Shown here piece by piece: positions 1-8,946 of a DNA stretch of 27,866 nt. The notes under the pieces were generated by a model. It worked only from the letters and a program-made list of their open reading frames with translations. It was not told the DNA's origin and searched no databases. The first letter of the stretch is position 1, and each line of letters starts with the position of its first letter. The stretch is from NCBI RefSeq assembly GCF_001945665.1, contig NZ_CP015783.1:1-27866 (forward strand). The letters are read 5' to 3'. Both the position numbers and the translations under genes were made by a program. This stretch comes from Borreliella mayonii. GTDB lineage: Bacteria; Spirochaetota; Spirochaetia; Borreliales; Borreliaceae.

Positions 1-6
1 ATTTTA

Positions 7-35
7 TTGACAAAAATATTAGTTTTTGATATCAT
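7..35 (+). promoter_or_regulatory. sigma-70-type promoter for the portal/virion gene run
   Basis: A consensus -35 TTGACA (7-12) is followed after 17 bp by TATCAT (30-35), about 30 bases before the portal start. The spacer holds a dyad CAAAAA-N6-TTTTTG (11-28) that resembles the operators of ssbP and nucP elsewhere in the window. If the molecule is circular, this promoter sits directly after the terminase stop codon and would let head and tail genes be transcribed separately from terminase. The promoter is seen by motif only. Confidence 0.6.
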
Positions 36-65
36 ACATCTAATTTAATAAAGAGAAGTAAAAAG

Positions 66-1292
66 GTGTGTGATTTAAGAAAAACAAAACTAATAGATAA
101 AATAAGTTCACTAGAACTATACAAATACTCAATATTTTTTAGAAATTACATTGAAAATGTAGCAGAAGATTGTCTCAAGAACGGACTTATTCTTGAGAGT
201 GCTGCCCACAATGTTAGTGAGGTTGAACTTGCTAGGTTAAAGGTACAGCTTAAGAATGCTCTGCTTAATTGTATTATAAGCTACCGTTTTCATGGGATTG
301 GCTATGTTTTAGTAAAAACCAAAGATACCCTAATAGATCTAGAACAACCCGTTAATATAGAATTACCTATTGGTTTTGAATACCTTGATTATGAATATGT
401 AAGAGATTTGGGAGTTGATTTTGATCATATAACCTATAAAGTAAAATCCAACAATAAGAACAATTCTTTAGACGCAGTTAAAATACATAAAAGTCGACTT
501 ATCATATATGAAAACTTTGATTATATCTTAAAAAGATATGTTCCGTGTTATACTGAAAGCTTTTTACTAGATATTTATTTATTTGAAAAGATATACGTAG
601 AAATAGAAAGACGTATTGAAAACCACAATTTTTTGTTTTACAAAGATGAATCTTTAGTACAACTACAAGACGCACTTTCTAGTGCAACAACTTCTTTAAG
701 TGCACTTACTAAGAGCAGCAATAATGATAGGGGAAGTGGCATTTTATCTTCTTTTTTGAGAAAACAAAATTCAAACAATCATAGTAAAGATATTTCTAAT
801 TTAAGAAACCTTAATGACTCATTATCACAGGAGCTTGCTAGGCTAAAAAGTAATCTAAATAATGAGGGAATGTTTTATACGGTCACCCCTAGTGCTAGTT
901 TAGAGGTTATTAAATACGATCTTAGCTACTTAAAGGAGGCTTTAGCATTAATTAAGGCAAAAATTGGTGCAGATACTAAAGAGCCCTTAACCAGAAGTTT
1001 TAATGAACAGGCTAAAGGATTAGGAAATGATGGTAAAGGTGATAGGAGTAATTATTACGATTTTCTCAAAGGTGTGCAAGAACAAGTTGAGAACTCTTGT
1101 AATTTAAAACTTACAAAGTATTTTGGGCTTGATATGAAATTTAATTCGCTGATTATGTTAAGTGAAGAACAAAAAGTGGAAAGAGATATAAAGCTAATTG
1201 AGCTTTACAGTAAATATAACCAGCTTATACAAAGTAGCTCCTTTGATAATGAGGAGTTAGCGATTTTAAAAGAGAAATTATTCTCATTTTGA
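66..1292 (+). CDS. phage portal protein (DUF1073-like)
   Basis: 408 aa from a GTG start; an AGAGAAG ribosome site lies at 51-57. By position it follows large terminase (across the window junction) and precedes scaffold- and capsid-like genes, which is the portal slot of tailed phages. The protein is mixed alpha/beta with a Ser/Asn-rich coil-forming stretch (about residues 200-270) and a C-terminal segment containing TRSFNEQAKGLGNDGKGDRSNYYDF. The G-x-G-x-G-D pattern there is like that of DUF1073/HI1409 portal relatives. Portals form the dodecameric DNA gate at one capsid vertex and dock terminase. The family assignment is from memory of Borrelia cp32 annotation and from position. It ends in TGA in the same frame as the next gene. 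Confidence 0.65.
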   Translation: MCDLRKTKLIDKISSLELYKYSIFFRNYIENVAEDCLKNGLILESAAHNVSEVELARLKVQLKNALLNCIISYRFHGIGYVLVKTKDTLIDLEQPVNIELPIGFEYLDYEYVRDLGVDFDHITYKVKSNNKNNSLDAVKIHKSRLIIYENFDYILKRYVPCYTESFLLDIYLFEKIYVEIERRIENHNFLFYKDESLVQLQDALSSATTSLSALTKSSNNDRGSGILSSFLRKQNSNNHSKDISNLRNLNDSLSQELARLKSNLNNEGMFYTVTPSASLEVIKYDLSYLKEALALIKAKIGADTKEPLTRSFNEQAKGLGNDGKGDRSNYYDFLKGVQEQVENSCNLKLTKYFGLDMKFNSLIMLSEEQKVERDIKLIELYSKYNQLIQSSSFDNEELAILKEKLFSF

Positions 1293-1412
1293 GAAAAGGA
1301 GTTAAAAGAGCCTGAGAAAGAAGAAAAAGAAGACCTGCAAGCACAAGATAAAGAAGAGCAGCAAAATAAGGCTGATACTAAAGTTATAAGTGCGCAGGAA
1401 TTTGAAGAGTAC

Positions 1413-2000
1413 ATGCGCTTTAAAGAGCAAGCAAATAGTAAATCCAAAGAGACAAGTCGAGATTTAAGTATAAATGAACGAATAACAAAAGAACTCGCAG
1501 AAGTTGAAGAGCGGGAGCGTATTGAAAAGCAATTATTGCTAGAGGCTGAGCGAATTAATGAAATTGATACACTTGCAAAAGCACATCTTAGCAATCATTT
1601 CAATAAGGAGGTGTTGCTTGCAAAAGGATACACATTAAAAGACATTATGCAAGCACAACGTAGAGAACTTGTGCGCAAGTTCGTTCCAATTGAGCAAATT
1701 AAAGCTATTGCCAAAGTATCAGACATAAGTCATATCGATGGAGAGATATTAGAGCAACTTGTTTCTTTAGCAAAAGTGAATATTAAATTAAGAAAAAATG
1801 CGAGTAGCAATTCTTCTTCTGTTGACTCTATTAAGGGGAATATTGCTATTAAATCAGAAGAAAGAGCAAGTTTGCTTAATTCTAATTTTGTACCTATTAA
1901 TTTCACAGAATTTGTACAAGCGATAAGTAATACTTACAAGCAAAGACGAATTCAATTTTATGAAAATCTAAAAAGACATAAAAGAACAAGTATTGCTTAA
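1413..2000 (+). CDS. DUF1357-like protein, scaffold candidate; true start uncertain
   Basis: 195 aa from the first ATG, but the same frame is open back to the portal stop codon at 1290. The extra 40 codons (Glu/Lys/Gln-rich: KEPEKEEKEDLQAQDKEEQQ) look coding, yet contain no ATG, GTG or TTG. A strong AAAGGAG site at 1296-1302 has no start codon after it. A TTG at 1289 overlapping the portal TGA would reach this frame if the A-run at 1304-1307 were one base shorter. The protein is highly charged and coiled-coil rich, with a second half around MQAQRRELVRKFVPIEQIKAI. Lying between portal and capsid, it is a plausible capsid scaffold (inference). Borrelia DUF1357 proteins are about 220 aa, consistent with a longer N-terminus. 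Confidence 0.6.
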   Translation: MRFKEQANSKSKETSRDLSINERITKELAEVEERERIEKQLLLEAERINEIDTLAKAHLSNHFNKEVLLAKGYTLKDIMQAQRRELVRKFVPIEQIKAIAKVSDISHIDGEILEQLVSLAKVNIKLRKNASSNSSSVDSIKGNIAIKSEERASLLNSNFVPINFTEFVQAISNTYKQRRIQFYENLKRHKRTSIA

Positions 2001-2011
2001 AGGAGTTTTTA

Positions 2012-2578
2012 ATGAGCGATGGTATTACAAAAATAAAAGAAGATTTTGATAAAAAAGTTGCAGAAATTAAAGCATTAATGAAAAATCCTCAGCAAGATGC
2101 TGGTTTGCTTAGTAATTCTGTAGATTTTAGAGATAAAAATCTAATTTACTCCAATTCGGATGGAGTTTTTACTAGTAGTAAAGACAAAATAGAAAATTAT
2201 CCTGCTAAAGGGTATCCATACAAGTGTGGAGTCAAGCTTAGTTTTAGTGCAGATGGTACAACAGAACTAGAAGTTGAGGCTGGTGGTGAAGATGATTTAT
2301 ACGGAATATGCATTGATATAGATGAGTTTAGCAAAACAGCCACTATTGTTCCAATTACAAATAATTTTGAGGGTTATTTAGTAGCAAAAGATTCTACGCT
2401 TAAAGTAAAAGACAAACTTGTTTTTAATAAAGACGGTGCTCTTGAAAAGGTGACTGGAGCACCACCAAATAAGGCAACTATTAATGCGATAGCGTTGTCT
2501 GATGCAAAACAAATTAGTAACGATGTTTATTTAATAAAAGTAGCAGTATTTGGAAATAAAGCTGTAAGTAAAAATTAA
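2012..2578 (+). CDS. DUF228 protein, probable capsid decoration/cement protein
   Basis: 188 aa, ATG with AAAGGAG about 6 bases upstream, starting 12 bases after the previous gene. After a charged N-terminal helix (residues 1-30) the protein is mostly beta: PAKGYPYKCGVKLSFSADG, a Glu/Gly turn and DDLYGICIDIDEFSKTATI, then a second sheet-rich half. A small beta-rich protein encoded directly before the major capsid protein is the usual place for a capsid decoration protein such as gpD. DUF228 is a Borrelia cp32 family without an assigned function, so the role is inferred from order and composition only. Confidence 0.6.
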   Translation: MSDGITKIKEDFDKKVAEIKALMKNPQQDAGLLSNSVDFRDKNLIYSNSDGVFTSSKDKIENYPAKGYPYKCGVKLSFSADGTTELEVEAGGEDDLYGICIDIDEFSKTATIVPITNNFEGYLVAKDSTLKVKDKLVFNKDGALEKVTGAPPNKATINAIALSDAKQISNDVYLIKVAVFGNKAVSKN

Positions 2579-2599
2579 TGATATTTGGGAGGATTTAAT

Positions 2600-3559
2600 A
2601 TGGAATTATTTGATGAAAATTATTATGCAAAAGCTGTGGCTAATATTATAGGGGAAGTTAAAGATCCTATAATGTATAAATGGTTTTCGCATGATCAAAT
2701 TGAAGATGTTGATCTTCAGATGGGCTACCAAAGAACTGTAAAGTGGGATGCGTTTTTAAATGCTAATCCTACAACGATTGCTAATGAGGTTAATACTATT
2801 TCAACTATTGGATTTAGTTCTGAAGTGGTAAGACTTAATTACTTAAAATTACAGTACAAATTTAGGCACTTAAAGCAGGCGTCTGAAAAATTTTACACTT
2901 CAGACTCATATCTTGGTGACATTAATAACAATTTACTTCCTTTTTCTCAAGCCTATAAGCTTGCAAGTAGCGAAATTATCAAACTTATTAATCACTTTGT
3001 ACTAACAGGCACTGTTTCAATTCAAAAAGATGGAAAAAATCAAAAACGTCTACTTCCCAATATGTATGGACTTCTTAATATGCCACATCAAGTAAAAGAA
3101 GAAGTTGCTAGTGGTGATAAAGATAAAATGGATAAAATATTTGAAAAAATTGAGGCGGGACTTTCAAAGTTAGAGCTAGGAGACGAATTTTCTACACCTA
3201 TGATGGTAATAGTTGACCCTACAACTTCGCTCAAACTCGTAAAGCCATACGCAGCAGCACAGGGTGCAGCAAGTAGCTGCGAAAAATGGGAGGATGTTTT
3301 GATTCAAACTATTAAGGCTATTAATAATAGAGAAGATGTCTACATTGAAACTTCAAACTTGCTAAAACATCAAATACTTATTTACCCATTAAACCCAGAA
3401 CTTATTAAGTTTAAACCTAGCAAGTATATGTTACCTACACCAAATGAACAAGTGGATAAAGATTCAACTGATATTGCTCATTCATACATTGATTTTGTTT
3501 TAGGAGGGCTACTTGCTACTAGAAAAACTATTTTGCAAGTACATATTAAACAAAGTTAA
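2600..3559 (+). CDS. major capsid protein
   Basis: 319 aa. I choose ATG 2600 because GGGAGG lies 8 bases upstream at 2587-2592; an in-frame TTG at 2585 overlaps that site and is unlikely. Features typical of HK97-fold/DUF2184-like major capsid proteins include an acidic N-terminal arm, a central domain ending in DEFSTPMMVIVDPTTSLKLV, a late ANP-style segment ELIKFKPSKYML, and a C-terminal strand IDFVLGGLLATRKTILQVHI that resembles the final 'receptor' strand of these shells. Position after portal, scaffold and decoration genes agrees. No protease gene is visible between portal and capsid. Confidence 0.65.
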   Translation: MELFDENYYAKAVANIIGEVKDPIMYKWFSHDQIEDVDLQMGYQRTVKWDAFLNANPTTIANEVNTISTIGFSSEVVRLNYLKLQYKFRHLKQASEKFYTSDSYLGDINNNLLPFSQAYKLASSEIIKLINHFVLTGTVSIQKDGKNQKRLLPNMYGLLNMPHQVKEEVASGDKDKMDKIFEKIEAGLSKLELGDEFSTPMMVIVDPTTSLKLVKPYAAAQGAASSCEKWEDVLIQTIKAINNREDVYIETSNLLKHQILIYPLNPELIKFKPSKYMLPTPNEQVDKDSTDIAHSYIDFVLGGLLATRKTILQVHIKQS

Positions 3560-3578
3560 AAACATAAGGTAAATCGAA

Positions 3579-4034
3579 GTGAGCGAACAAAAAAACTTAC
3601 AAACACAAGTTGAGGCTGAAGAAGAACTTTTGGTAACAAAACTTCATTCTGAAGTGTTATTGTTACTAGGAATAGACAAACTTGCATTAAGCAGACAAAA
3701 TTTTCTACTTCATTTATCTTTACTTCAAGCTATTCTAGTAACACGTGGTATTGATGCTAGTTCACTTACATATGAACAAATATTTTTACTTACCTTTTAC
3801 CATATGGGTTGTCAATTAAGAAAACAGGGAGTTGTTCGAGAATTTGAATTTGATAGGATCAAAAAAGAGAAATTCAATGAGCTTGAACTTGATTATTATC
3901 CTAGTAGCAGTGGAGGCGAAGAAGGCGGCGAGGGGAGTTGTGGCTCAAACAAAAATTTTTGTTCACAACTTGATGCATTTTTAGAAAAACTAAAAAGAGA
4001 AACTTCAACGCCATCTTGTGTGGGGGTTGTCTAA
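3579..4034 (+). CDS. head-tail connector-like protein (DUF3890-type)
   Basis: 151 aa from GTG (an AAGG ribosome site lies about 10 bases before). The first 100 residues are helical (LLGIDKLALSRQNFLLHLSLLQAIL; QIFLLTFYHMGCQLRKQGVV) like gp6-type head-tail adaptors, which form the ring under the portal. A Gly/Ser/Glu linker (SSSGGEEGGEGSCGS) leads to a short tail with four Cys in the last 35 residues. It sits between capsid and neck genes, and its stop overlaps the next start (TAATG). The adaptor role is inferred from position and helix pattern. Confidence 0.5.
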   Translation: MSEQKNLQTQVEAEEELLVTKLHSEVLLLLGIDKLALSRQNFLLHLSLLQAILVTRGIDASSLTYEQIFLLTFYHMGCQLRKQGVVREFEFDRIKKEKFNELELDYYPSSSGGEEGGEGSCGSNKNFCSQLDAFLEKLKRETSTPSCVGVV

Positions 4035-4417
4035 TGAATGGTGTTAGAAAAAGACTTTCTGATATGTCATTTCGCATGATCAACGTATTTAAGGATCCTA
4101 AACCCTTAAAGTTTTATAAAGGTACTGTTGTAAAGCTTGAAAATGATTCTTCTTATCAGAGAGTATTTGATAAAAATAGGTACACTGAATTCGCAGGAGT
4201 TATTATTGACATAAAGCCACAAGAACTTGCAATTCTTTATGATTCTGATATGTCTGATATTCAAGGGTATTCCAAACTTTACACATATCAAGACCTTAAC
4301 TATGAACTAAAAGATCGAATATCAATTGCAGATTTAGTTTACTTTGAAATATTTAGTATTGACTCTTCAATCGGATATTTTACTTTGGTTTTAAAGGAAT
4401 TTATATGGACAAACTAG
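4034..4417 (+). CDS. DUF1506-type protein, probable head closure/neck protein
   Basis: 127 aa. ATG 4034 overlaps the preceding stop by one base and has a GGGG site at 4022-4025. An upstream in-frame GTG at 4016 would add six odd residues and is rejected. The protein is beta-rich (FYKGTVVKLEND, YTEFAGVIIDIKPQELAIL, DRISIADLVYFEIFS), compatible with the SPP1 gp16 / head-closure fold found next to adaptor genes. The family is Borrelia-specific in my recollection; the role is positional inference. It overlaps the next gene by 13 bases, suggesting translational coupling. Confidence 0.5.
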   Translation: MNGVRKRLSDMSFRMINVFKDPKPLKFYKGTVVKLENDSSYQRVFDKNRYTEFAGVIIDIKPQELAILYDSDMSDIQGYSKLYTYQDLNYELKDRISIADLVYFEIFSIDSSIGYFTLVLKEFIWTN

Positions 4418-4794
4418 AATTTAAAATGGAATTGGGAATTGGGTGGTTTGGTGGTCGTGCAGGTATTGCTAAAATGCATGAAAAAGGGAGTAGTAATTTA
4501 CCAGCAAGAAAACATTTAACCAAAATTGCTAGTAGTTCTGAGTTTAGAGAATATATCAATAATAGCTATATAAATTCTAAATTTAATCTTGACCCTAAAT
4601 CGGGAATGGAGGCTATTGGGCAAGCTTTTATAAGGTACTATGAAAATTATCTACTATCAGCACAAGTCACCCCATCCTTAAAGGCTAATACAATCAAAAG
4701 TAAGTTTAAAAGGGGTAGTAACGCTGCAGCAATTCCACTTGTTGATACAGCCAAAATGTTATCAGAGATTACTTATAAGGTAACACTTGAATGA
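4405..4794 (+). CDS. HK97-gp10-like tail completion/neck protein
   Basis: 129 aa, ATG inside the end of the previous gene. The C-terminal motif IPLVDTAKMLSEITYKV is the signature 'PLxDTGxMxxSITYxV' of gp10/gpG-like neck proteins. The middle has the usual helical region (MEAIGQAFIRYYENYLLS) followed by KANTIKSKFKRGSN. These proteins connect the closed head to the tail terminator. Its stop overlaps the next start (ATGA). Confidence 0.6.
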   Translation: MDKLEFKMELGIGWFGGRAGIAKMHEKGSSNLPARKHLTKIASSSEFREYINNSYINSKFNLDPKSGMEAIGQAFIRYYENYLLSAQVTPSLKANTIKSKFKRGSNAAAIPLVDTAKMLSEITYKVTLE

Positions 4795-5357
4795 TTTTAA
4801 CTTTAGATATGGTATTAAATCATTTAACTCAAATATTTAAAGGGTTTAAGGCGTATGCAACTGAAAATAATTTTGAGTGCGATATTATAAATACCTACAA
4901 TCATCCATATCTTTCAAAAATCACAGCTGCTAGCTCAAATATAATAGCATTGAAATTTGATGGTACAGAAAATCTATTTGATCATAATTCTAGAGCCGGT
5001 GTATTTTATGAAAATGCTTTGGAATTTAGTATAAATTTTCAAATATATATTATTGCAATAGTGTTAAACGCCAAAGACTTTGACGCTAATTCACGCATGT
5101 TAATGCTTTATAGTATGCTTAGTGACTTTCTACACAATAAAGCTCATAAGTATACTTTGCCCAGTCTACAACCCGAATATATTAATAAAATTAACTTCTA
5201 CATTTACCCAACATCTAATATGCAAACAGTTGGACTGATTAATTTAGGCACAAAATATAGCAACCATGCATACAGTGCATCTATAGCATTTAATGCTAGT
5301 GTAAAAGCAATTGAAATTTTAAAGGAGGAATACGAAATTGCCGCAAGATACAATTAG
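4791..5357 (+). CDS. DUF764-type protein, probable tail terminator
   Basis: 188 aa, ATG overlapping the previous stop. The predicted fold alternates helices and strands (MVLNHLTQIFKGFKAYATEN; ALEFSINFQIYIIAIVLNAKDFDANSRML; LGTKYSNHAYSASIAFNASVKAI), similar in layout to tail terminators such as lambda gpU or Mu gp37: N-terminal helix, long strands, then a late strand pair. The position, directly after the gp10-like gene and before the sheath-like gene, is the terminator slot. Function is inferred. Its last 20 bases overlap the next gene, whose AAAGGAGGA site (5321-5329) lies inside this one. Confidence 0.5.
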   Translation: MILTLDMVLNHLTQIFKGFKAYATENNFECDIINTYNHPYLSKITAASSNIIALKFDGTENLFDHNSRAGVFYENALEFSINFQIYIIAIVLNAKDFDANSRMLMLYSMLSDFLHNKAHKYTLPSLQPEYINKINFYIYPTSNMQTVGLINLGTKYSNHAYSASIAFNASVKAIEILKEEYEIAARYN

Positions 5358-6450
5358 TGTAAGTTTGCTTGACTCTAGAATTCAAGCTAGTAGGCCCAAT
5401 TATTATAATCCACTTTTGGTTTACAAAACAGCTAAAATCAAAGTTAATAAAGATGTTGCTAGCTATAAAATATTGAATTTAACCGTTAATAATTATGAAA
5501 AACAAATTGAAACTTTGGAAAAAGAGAATGGAAATGGAGAAGATCAGTTTGGGAAAGAAAAAACACTGCTTAAAACCGCAATGTCGAATTTTTTCAATTC
5601 AAGTGAAGAATCATTAAAATCCGCTGTTCTTTTTATTTATAAGGATAAACCCGAAGAGTTAAAAAAAATATCTTAAAGTACATCGACACACTTTTGTTGT
5701 ACTTATTAATACTGAGGGTGATAATTCCGATGATGGACTTAAGATTTATAAAGATGATTATGATAAGTTTAAAACGCCTTCAATTTTTTTTGTATTCTCA
5801 ACTAAAGAACAAGAAATAAAAGAACTATTTAAAGATAAAGGCAATACTGAAAAAGAAAAAATATTGCTGTAAACAGCAATAATAAAGACAATTTACACCT
5901 CAAATTTATAAGTCAATATTTACATCAAGCTAGTATTTTTCATGCTGTAAATCCTTATGGCATGCCGCTGGCTGCTACACCACTTGTTGATGATACTGTA
6001 ATTGGAAAGTTGCGAACTGCAAAAATCAACTTTTATTCACTTCTTAATGAAACTGGGCTTGATGGTGTACCCGCCTTTAAAGAGGGTGTCGATCTAGCTG
6101 GAGGTGCAATAGACGAACAGTTTACATATCACTATATAAAAAATGAAGCGATTATTGAGCTTATTAGAATTTGGAATAAAAACAATAGACAAAACAGCAA
6201 ACTATCTGCACTACAACTTAGTGGTGCTAGAGACAATGCATATACTTCAGCAATTGAGTGCCTGCTCAAACGGTTTGTGGATAGAGGACTGATTATTGAG
6301 TATAAAAATTTAAGTCTTACTCTTTCTCCTACACCACAACTTAAATTAGAACTCAGTGTGAATATTACTTATAACTTTAGCATTAATGCTGTTGCTTTAG
6401 TAATTACTACTCAAGATATAGTTGATTATCAAAACAGCTTAAGTGCTTAA
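5338..6450 (+). pseudogene. DUF787 tail-sheath-like gene interrupted by two indels
   Basis: A TTG start at 5338 lies 8 bases after AAAGGAGGA. Reading stops at 5674-5676 because the A-run 5661-5668 is eight long; seven A gives the continuation ...EELKKYLKVHRHTFVVLINTEGD. That second frame runs to 5872, where the A-run 5856-5861 appears one A short, and the original frame resumes to 6450. Restored, the product is about 370 aa. The C-terminal half (open from 5962) contains GVDLAGGAIDEQFTYHYIKNEAIIELIRIW and ends in paired strands, like sheath proteins of the DUF3383 type. Position between tail terminator and tube fits a contractile sheath. The two indels cancel in frame but the internal stops remain. 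Sequencing error cannot be excluded. Confidence 0.65.
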
Positions 6451-6464
6451 AAGGGGGTCTAAAA

Positions 6465-6893
6465 ATGCAATTTTATGATTTAAGAGAAGTTTATTTTTCA
6501 ATTGGTGGTACACAGCTACATAGTGGCAAACTCGAGCTTACAAGCGAACCTACAACAAGAGCAGTAATTAGTAGTGAAGATAAAGGTATGCCCGTAATAA
6601 GCTTAAGAGATCCCAAAACAATAACTTATGTTTTCAACATTGAAGTTACACTAGGTAGTCATGACTACATTTTGTTAACTGAACTTTCTGATGAACAGTT
6701 TTATAACATGGATGTGAGAAAAGATGATAAAATGCTTGATTTAGCATTCAATGATAGAATTGCTACCAAAATTATTTCTAACTATGCAATTTTTACTGAA
6801 GAGCCTTCAAGAAGTTATTCTGCTGAGGCCGAAAAAGTAACTTTTGAAATTCGGGCTATTAATTGCCAAAAATCTAAACCAAACAACTCTTAA
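6465..6893 (+). CDS. DUF1463 protein, probable tail tube
   Basis: 142 aa, ATG with AAAAGGGGG upstream. The order of segments matches short tail-tube proteins (DUF3277-like): MQFYDLREVYFSIGG opening strand, GKLELTSEPTTRAVISSEDKGMPVISLRDPKTITYVFNIEVTLGS, a helix LLTELSDEQF, then strands with IATKIISNYAIFTEEPSRSY. Tube subunits polymerise inside the sheath around the tape measure. The position immediately after the sheath-like gene is the standard one. Intact, unlike its neighbours. Confidence 0.6.
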   Translation: MQFYDLREVYFSIGGTQLHSGKLELTSEPTTRAVISSEDKGMPVISLRDPKTITYVFNIEVTLGSHDYILLTELSDEQFYNMDVRKDDKMLDLAFNDRIATKIISNYAIFTEEPSRSYSAEAEKVTFEIRAINCQKSKPNNS

Positions 6894-6908
6894 AAGGAGA
6901 CTCTTATT

Positions 6909-7360
6909 ATGATAATGAGATATAAAATGAAAATTTTAACTAAAAATAAAACTTATGAATATCCACTAAAAGTATTACCGGTCTATGAATGGGATAGAGT
7001 ACTGGGATTTAATCAAAGTGACGCTGTTTTAAAGCTTAATGAGGTTAAATACTTAAGAGAAATCACAAGCTTAATAGTCCAAAATTTTTAGACGAATTCT
7101 ATTTGATTTTAGATCAAAATAGAGAATTTATTTCTTATTATAAAGACTATCTTATTGCAATAATTTACACTGCACAATTTAATACTTTTCATTTAGACAA
7201 TGATCTAAAAACCCCCGCTTTGGTTTTTCTAAGTGAATATGAAAATAATGTTGGTGACTTTATTACTTTTGACTATATCAATGAAAATTTTGAATATGAA
7301 AAAGTAGCCACTTCACTTTCATCAAGTACATCAAATTCCAATGAGCTGGTTGCTAAATGA
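6909..7360 (+). pseudogene. DUF1473 gene with one frameshift; tail assembly chaperone candidate
   Basis: An ATG start with AAAAGGAG upstream gives 60 aa ending at 7091. The T-run 7085-7089 is five long; a sixth T would read ...SLIVQNFLDEFYLILDQNREF and continue to 7360, giving about 150 aa. The two halves are plainly one protein. The second half is helical (NREFISYYKDYLIAIIYTAQF). Small proteins between tube and tape measure are usually tail assembly chaperones (lambda gpG/gpGT position), so I infer that role. The possibility that this is a programmed slip rather than damage is discussed among the findings. Confidence 0.6.
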
Positions 7361-7593
7361 GCAAAAGAAATAGAGATATTGATAAAGCCATTGCAAGTCT
7401 TAATGAGACTAGAAAAAAATATTTTAACTTGCTTGACGAGATTAAGAACGACAAATATTATTTTCCAGTAATTATGAATATTTGCTCATACGACAATGTA
7501 AAAAAATTGCCTTATGACGAGCTTTTAGAGGTCAATAGACTTTCTGATATTAAATTAGAAAAAGAATTGTATGAATTAATTTTAAGCAAGTGA
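7357..7593 (+). CDS. DUF1322 small protein, tail assembly chaperone candidate
   Basis: 78 aa, ATG overlapping the stop of the previous gene (ATGA), so coupled to the distal part of DUF1473. All-helical, charged: KAIASLNETRKKYFNLLDEIKND and YDELLEVNRLSDIKLEKELYELI. It lies between the DUF1473 gene and the tape measure gene, where lambda-like and Mu-like phages encode the second chaperone domain. No recognised motif; role inferred. Confidence 0.5.
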   Translation: MSKRNRDIDKAIASLNETRKKYFNLLDEIKNDKYYFPVIMNICSYDNVKKLPYDELLEVNRLSDIKLEKELYELILSK

Positions 7594-7600
7594 GGGCTTA

Positions 7601-8934
7601 GTGAGCGACAAATTCACCATTAAATTTAAAGGTATTCTTGATCATGCTGCCACAAAAAAGGCTATCGAACAAGATATTTCCAAAATGGAAAAATATCTTA
7701 AACCTAAAAAATCTAGTTTGGGTAGCACTAAAGATATTGTAAAAAATAATTTGTCGGACAAGAAAAAAGAACTTAGCAAACAATCTAAATTCGAAAGCCT
7801 AAGAGAGCGTGTTGAGAAATATAGACTTACACAAACTAAAAAGCTTGTAAAACAGGGCATGGGTTTTGAGAAAGCCAGAAAAGAGGCTTTCAAAAGATCT
7901 TTGATGTCTGATAGAGACAAAAGACGACTTGAGTATAAAGAGCTTGCAAAAGAATCAAAAGCAAAAAATAAAATGTTAGCAGCCTCTCAAGGAAAAGGAC
8001 TTGTTGCCAAAATTGCAATAGGTAGTGCTCTTGGAAATGTCATTGGCAACGCTATGAGCAAAGTTGGGGGCGGGCTTATTGGGTTTTTGTATGGTTTTAT
8101 GAAAAAATCAGTTGAAAATGAATCCAAGCAAAAGAAACTACAACAACTCAATAATGTGTTTTACAGTGACAAAGAACGTAATAAAATTTGGAATGCCATT
8201 AAGGGAATGAAAGGATTTGAGCGCGATTTAGAAAAAGAAGATTTGCTGCGAACAGCTAGCGTGCTTAAAGGCGACATCAGAGAATTAAAACTTAATGATG
8301 AAGAGGGAGAGAATGTATTAAATGCAACAAAACTAGCAGCTATGTTTAGAAGTACGGGGCTTGTTGGTGATAACGAAAGTGCTGTTGAAGTTGTTTCAAA
8401 AATACTTAAAGGGGAACTTACAGAAGCTTTTAATATATTGAAACCTATCGACAAATTTGGAGAAAAATATCTAGAAGCCATGAAAAACAAGTTAGAGTTT
8501 CTAACTCAAGAGGGAGGGAAAAAAAACTAAGGCCAGAGATAATTGCAGACTTAATAAACGATATATCATCTTTAAAGATAATGGGTCATTCCGACAAACT
8601 TTCTGAAGGTAAAAGTAAATTGGATAAAATAGAGCAAAGTCTTGAAAAGACAACCAGCAAAGTTTTGATGCCGGTGATTGGCAAAATAACCGATATTATT
8701 GATAAGGTTATGGATTTTGATTTTAACAAAATCATACAAAAAGACGTTGATGGCATACGTGATGGGTTAAATGGCGCTCTTGGTGGAATAAAAAACTTTG
8801 GCAGCTCAGTATATAATACTGCTAGTAATGTTGCTAGTAATGTTTTGTACTACGCGAATCCTTTGAATTATTTTCCAGGATTTAGAAATAACAACAATAA
8901 CACCGGGGGTGATGATTCAGTAAATTTCAAATAA
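7601..8934 (+). pseudogene. DUF759 tape-measure-like gene with one frameshift
   Basis: GTG start at 7601 with GAGGG just before. Reading ends at 8530 because of the A-run 8519-8526 (eight A). With nine (or six) the frame continues ...KKLRPEIIADLINDISSLKIMGHSDKL to 8934, about 444 aa in all. It begins with highly charged helical coil (residues 1-130), then a hydrophobic stretch (GLVAKIAIGSALGNVIGNAMSKVGGGLIGFLYGFM, about 140-175) and more helix, ending in a Gly/Asn-rich tail. Coil plus central hydrophobic segment after the chaperones fits a tape measure protein, though it is short for one and would imply a short tail. Confidence 0.6.
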
Positions 8935-8946
8935 AAAGGAAATTCT

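Noticed and set aside
66..1292. Anti-CBASS (Acb1-type) nuclease function for the DUF1073-like gene
   Set aside because: Such a label is sometimes attached to this family, but position beside terminase and capsid genes fits a portal, and I see no paired HxT-like motifs of 2H phosphoesterases.
2585..2599. TTG start for the major capsid gene
   Set aside because: It overlaps the GGGAGG ribosome site that serves ATG 2600 perfectly.
3901..4083. Antisense frame of 60 codons at the connector gene junction
   Set aside because: Shadow of two overlapping, well-supported + strand genes with coupled start and stop.
5677..5961. Separate small genes in the gap inside the DUF787 region
   Set aside because: The sequence reads as the middle of one protein after two single-base corrections; there are no independent ribosome sites.
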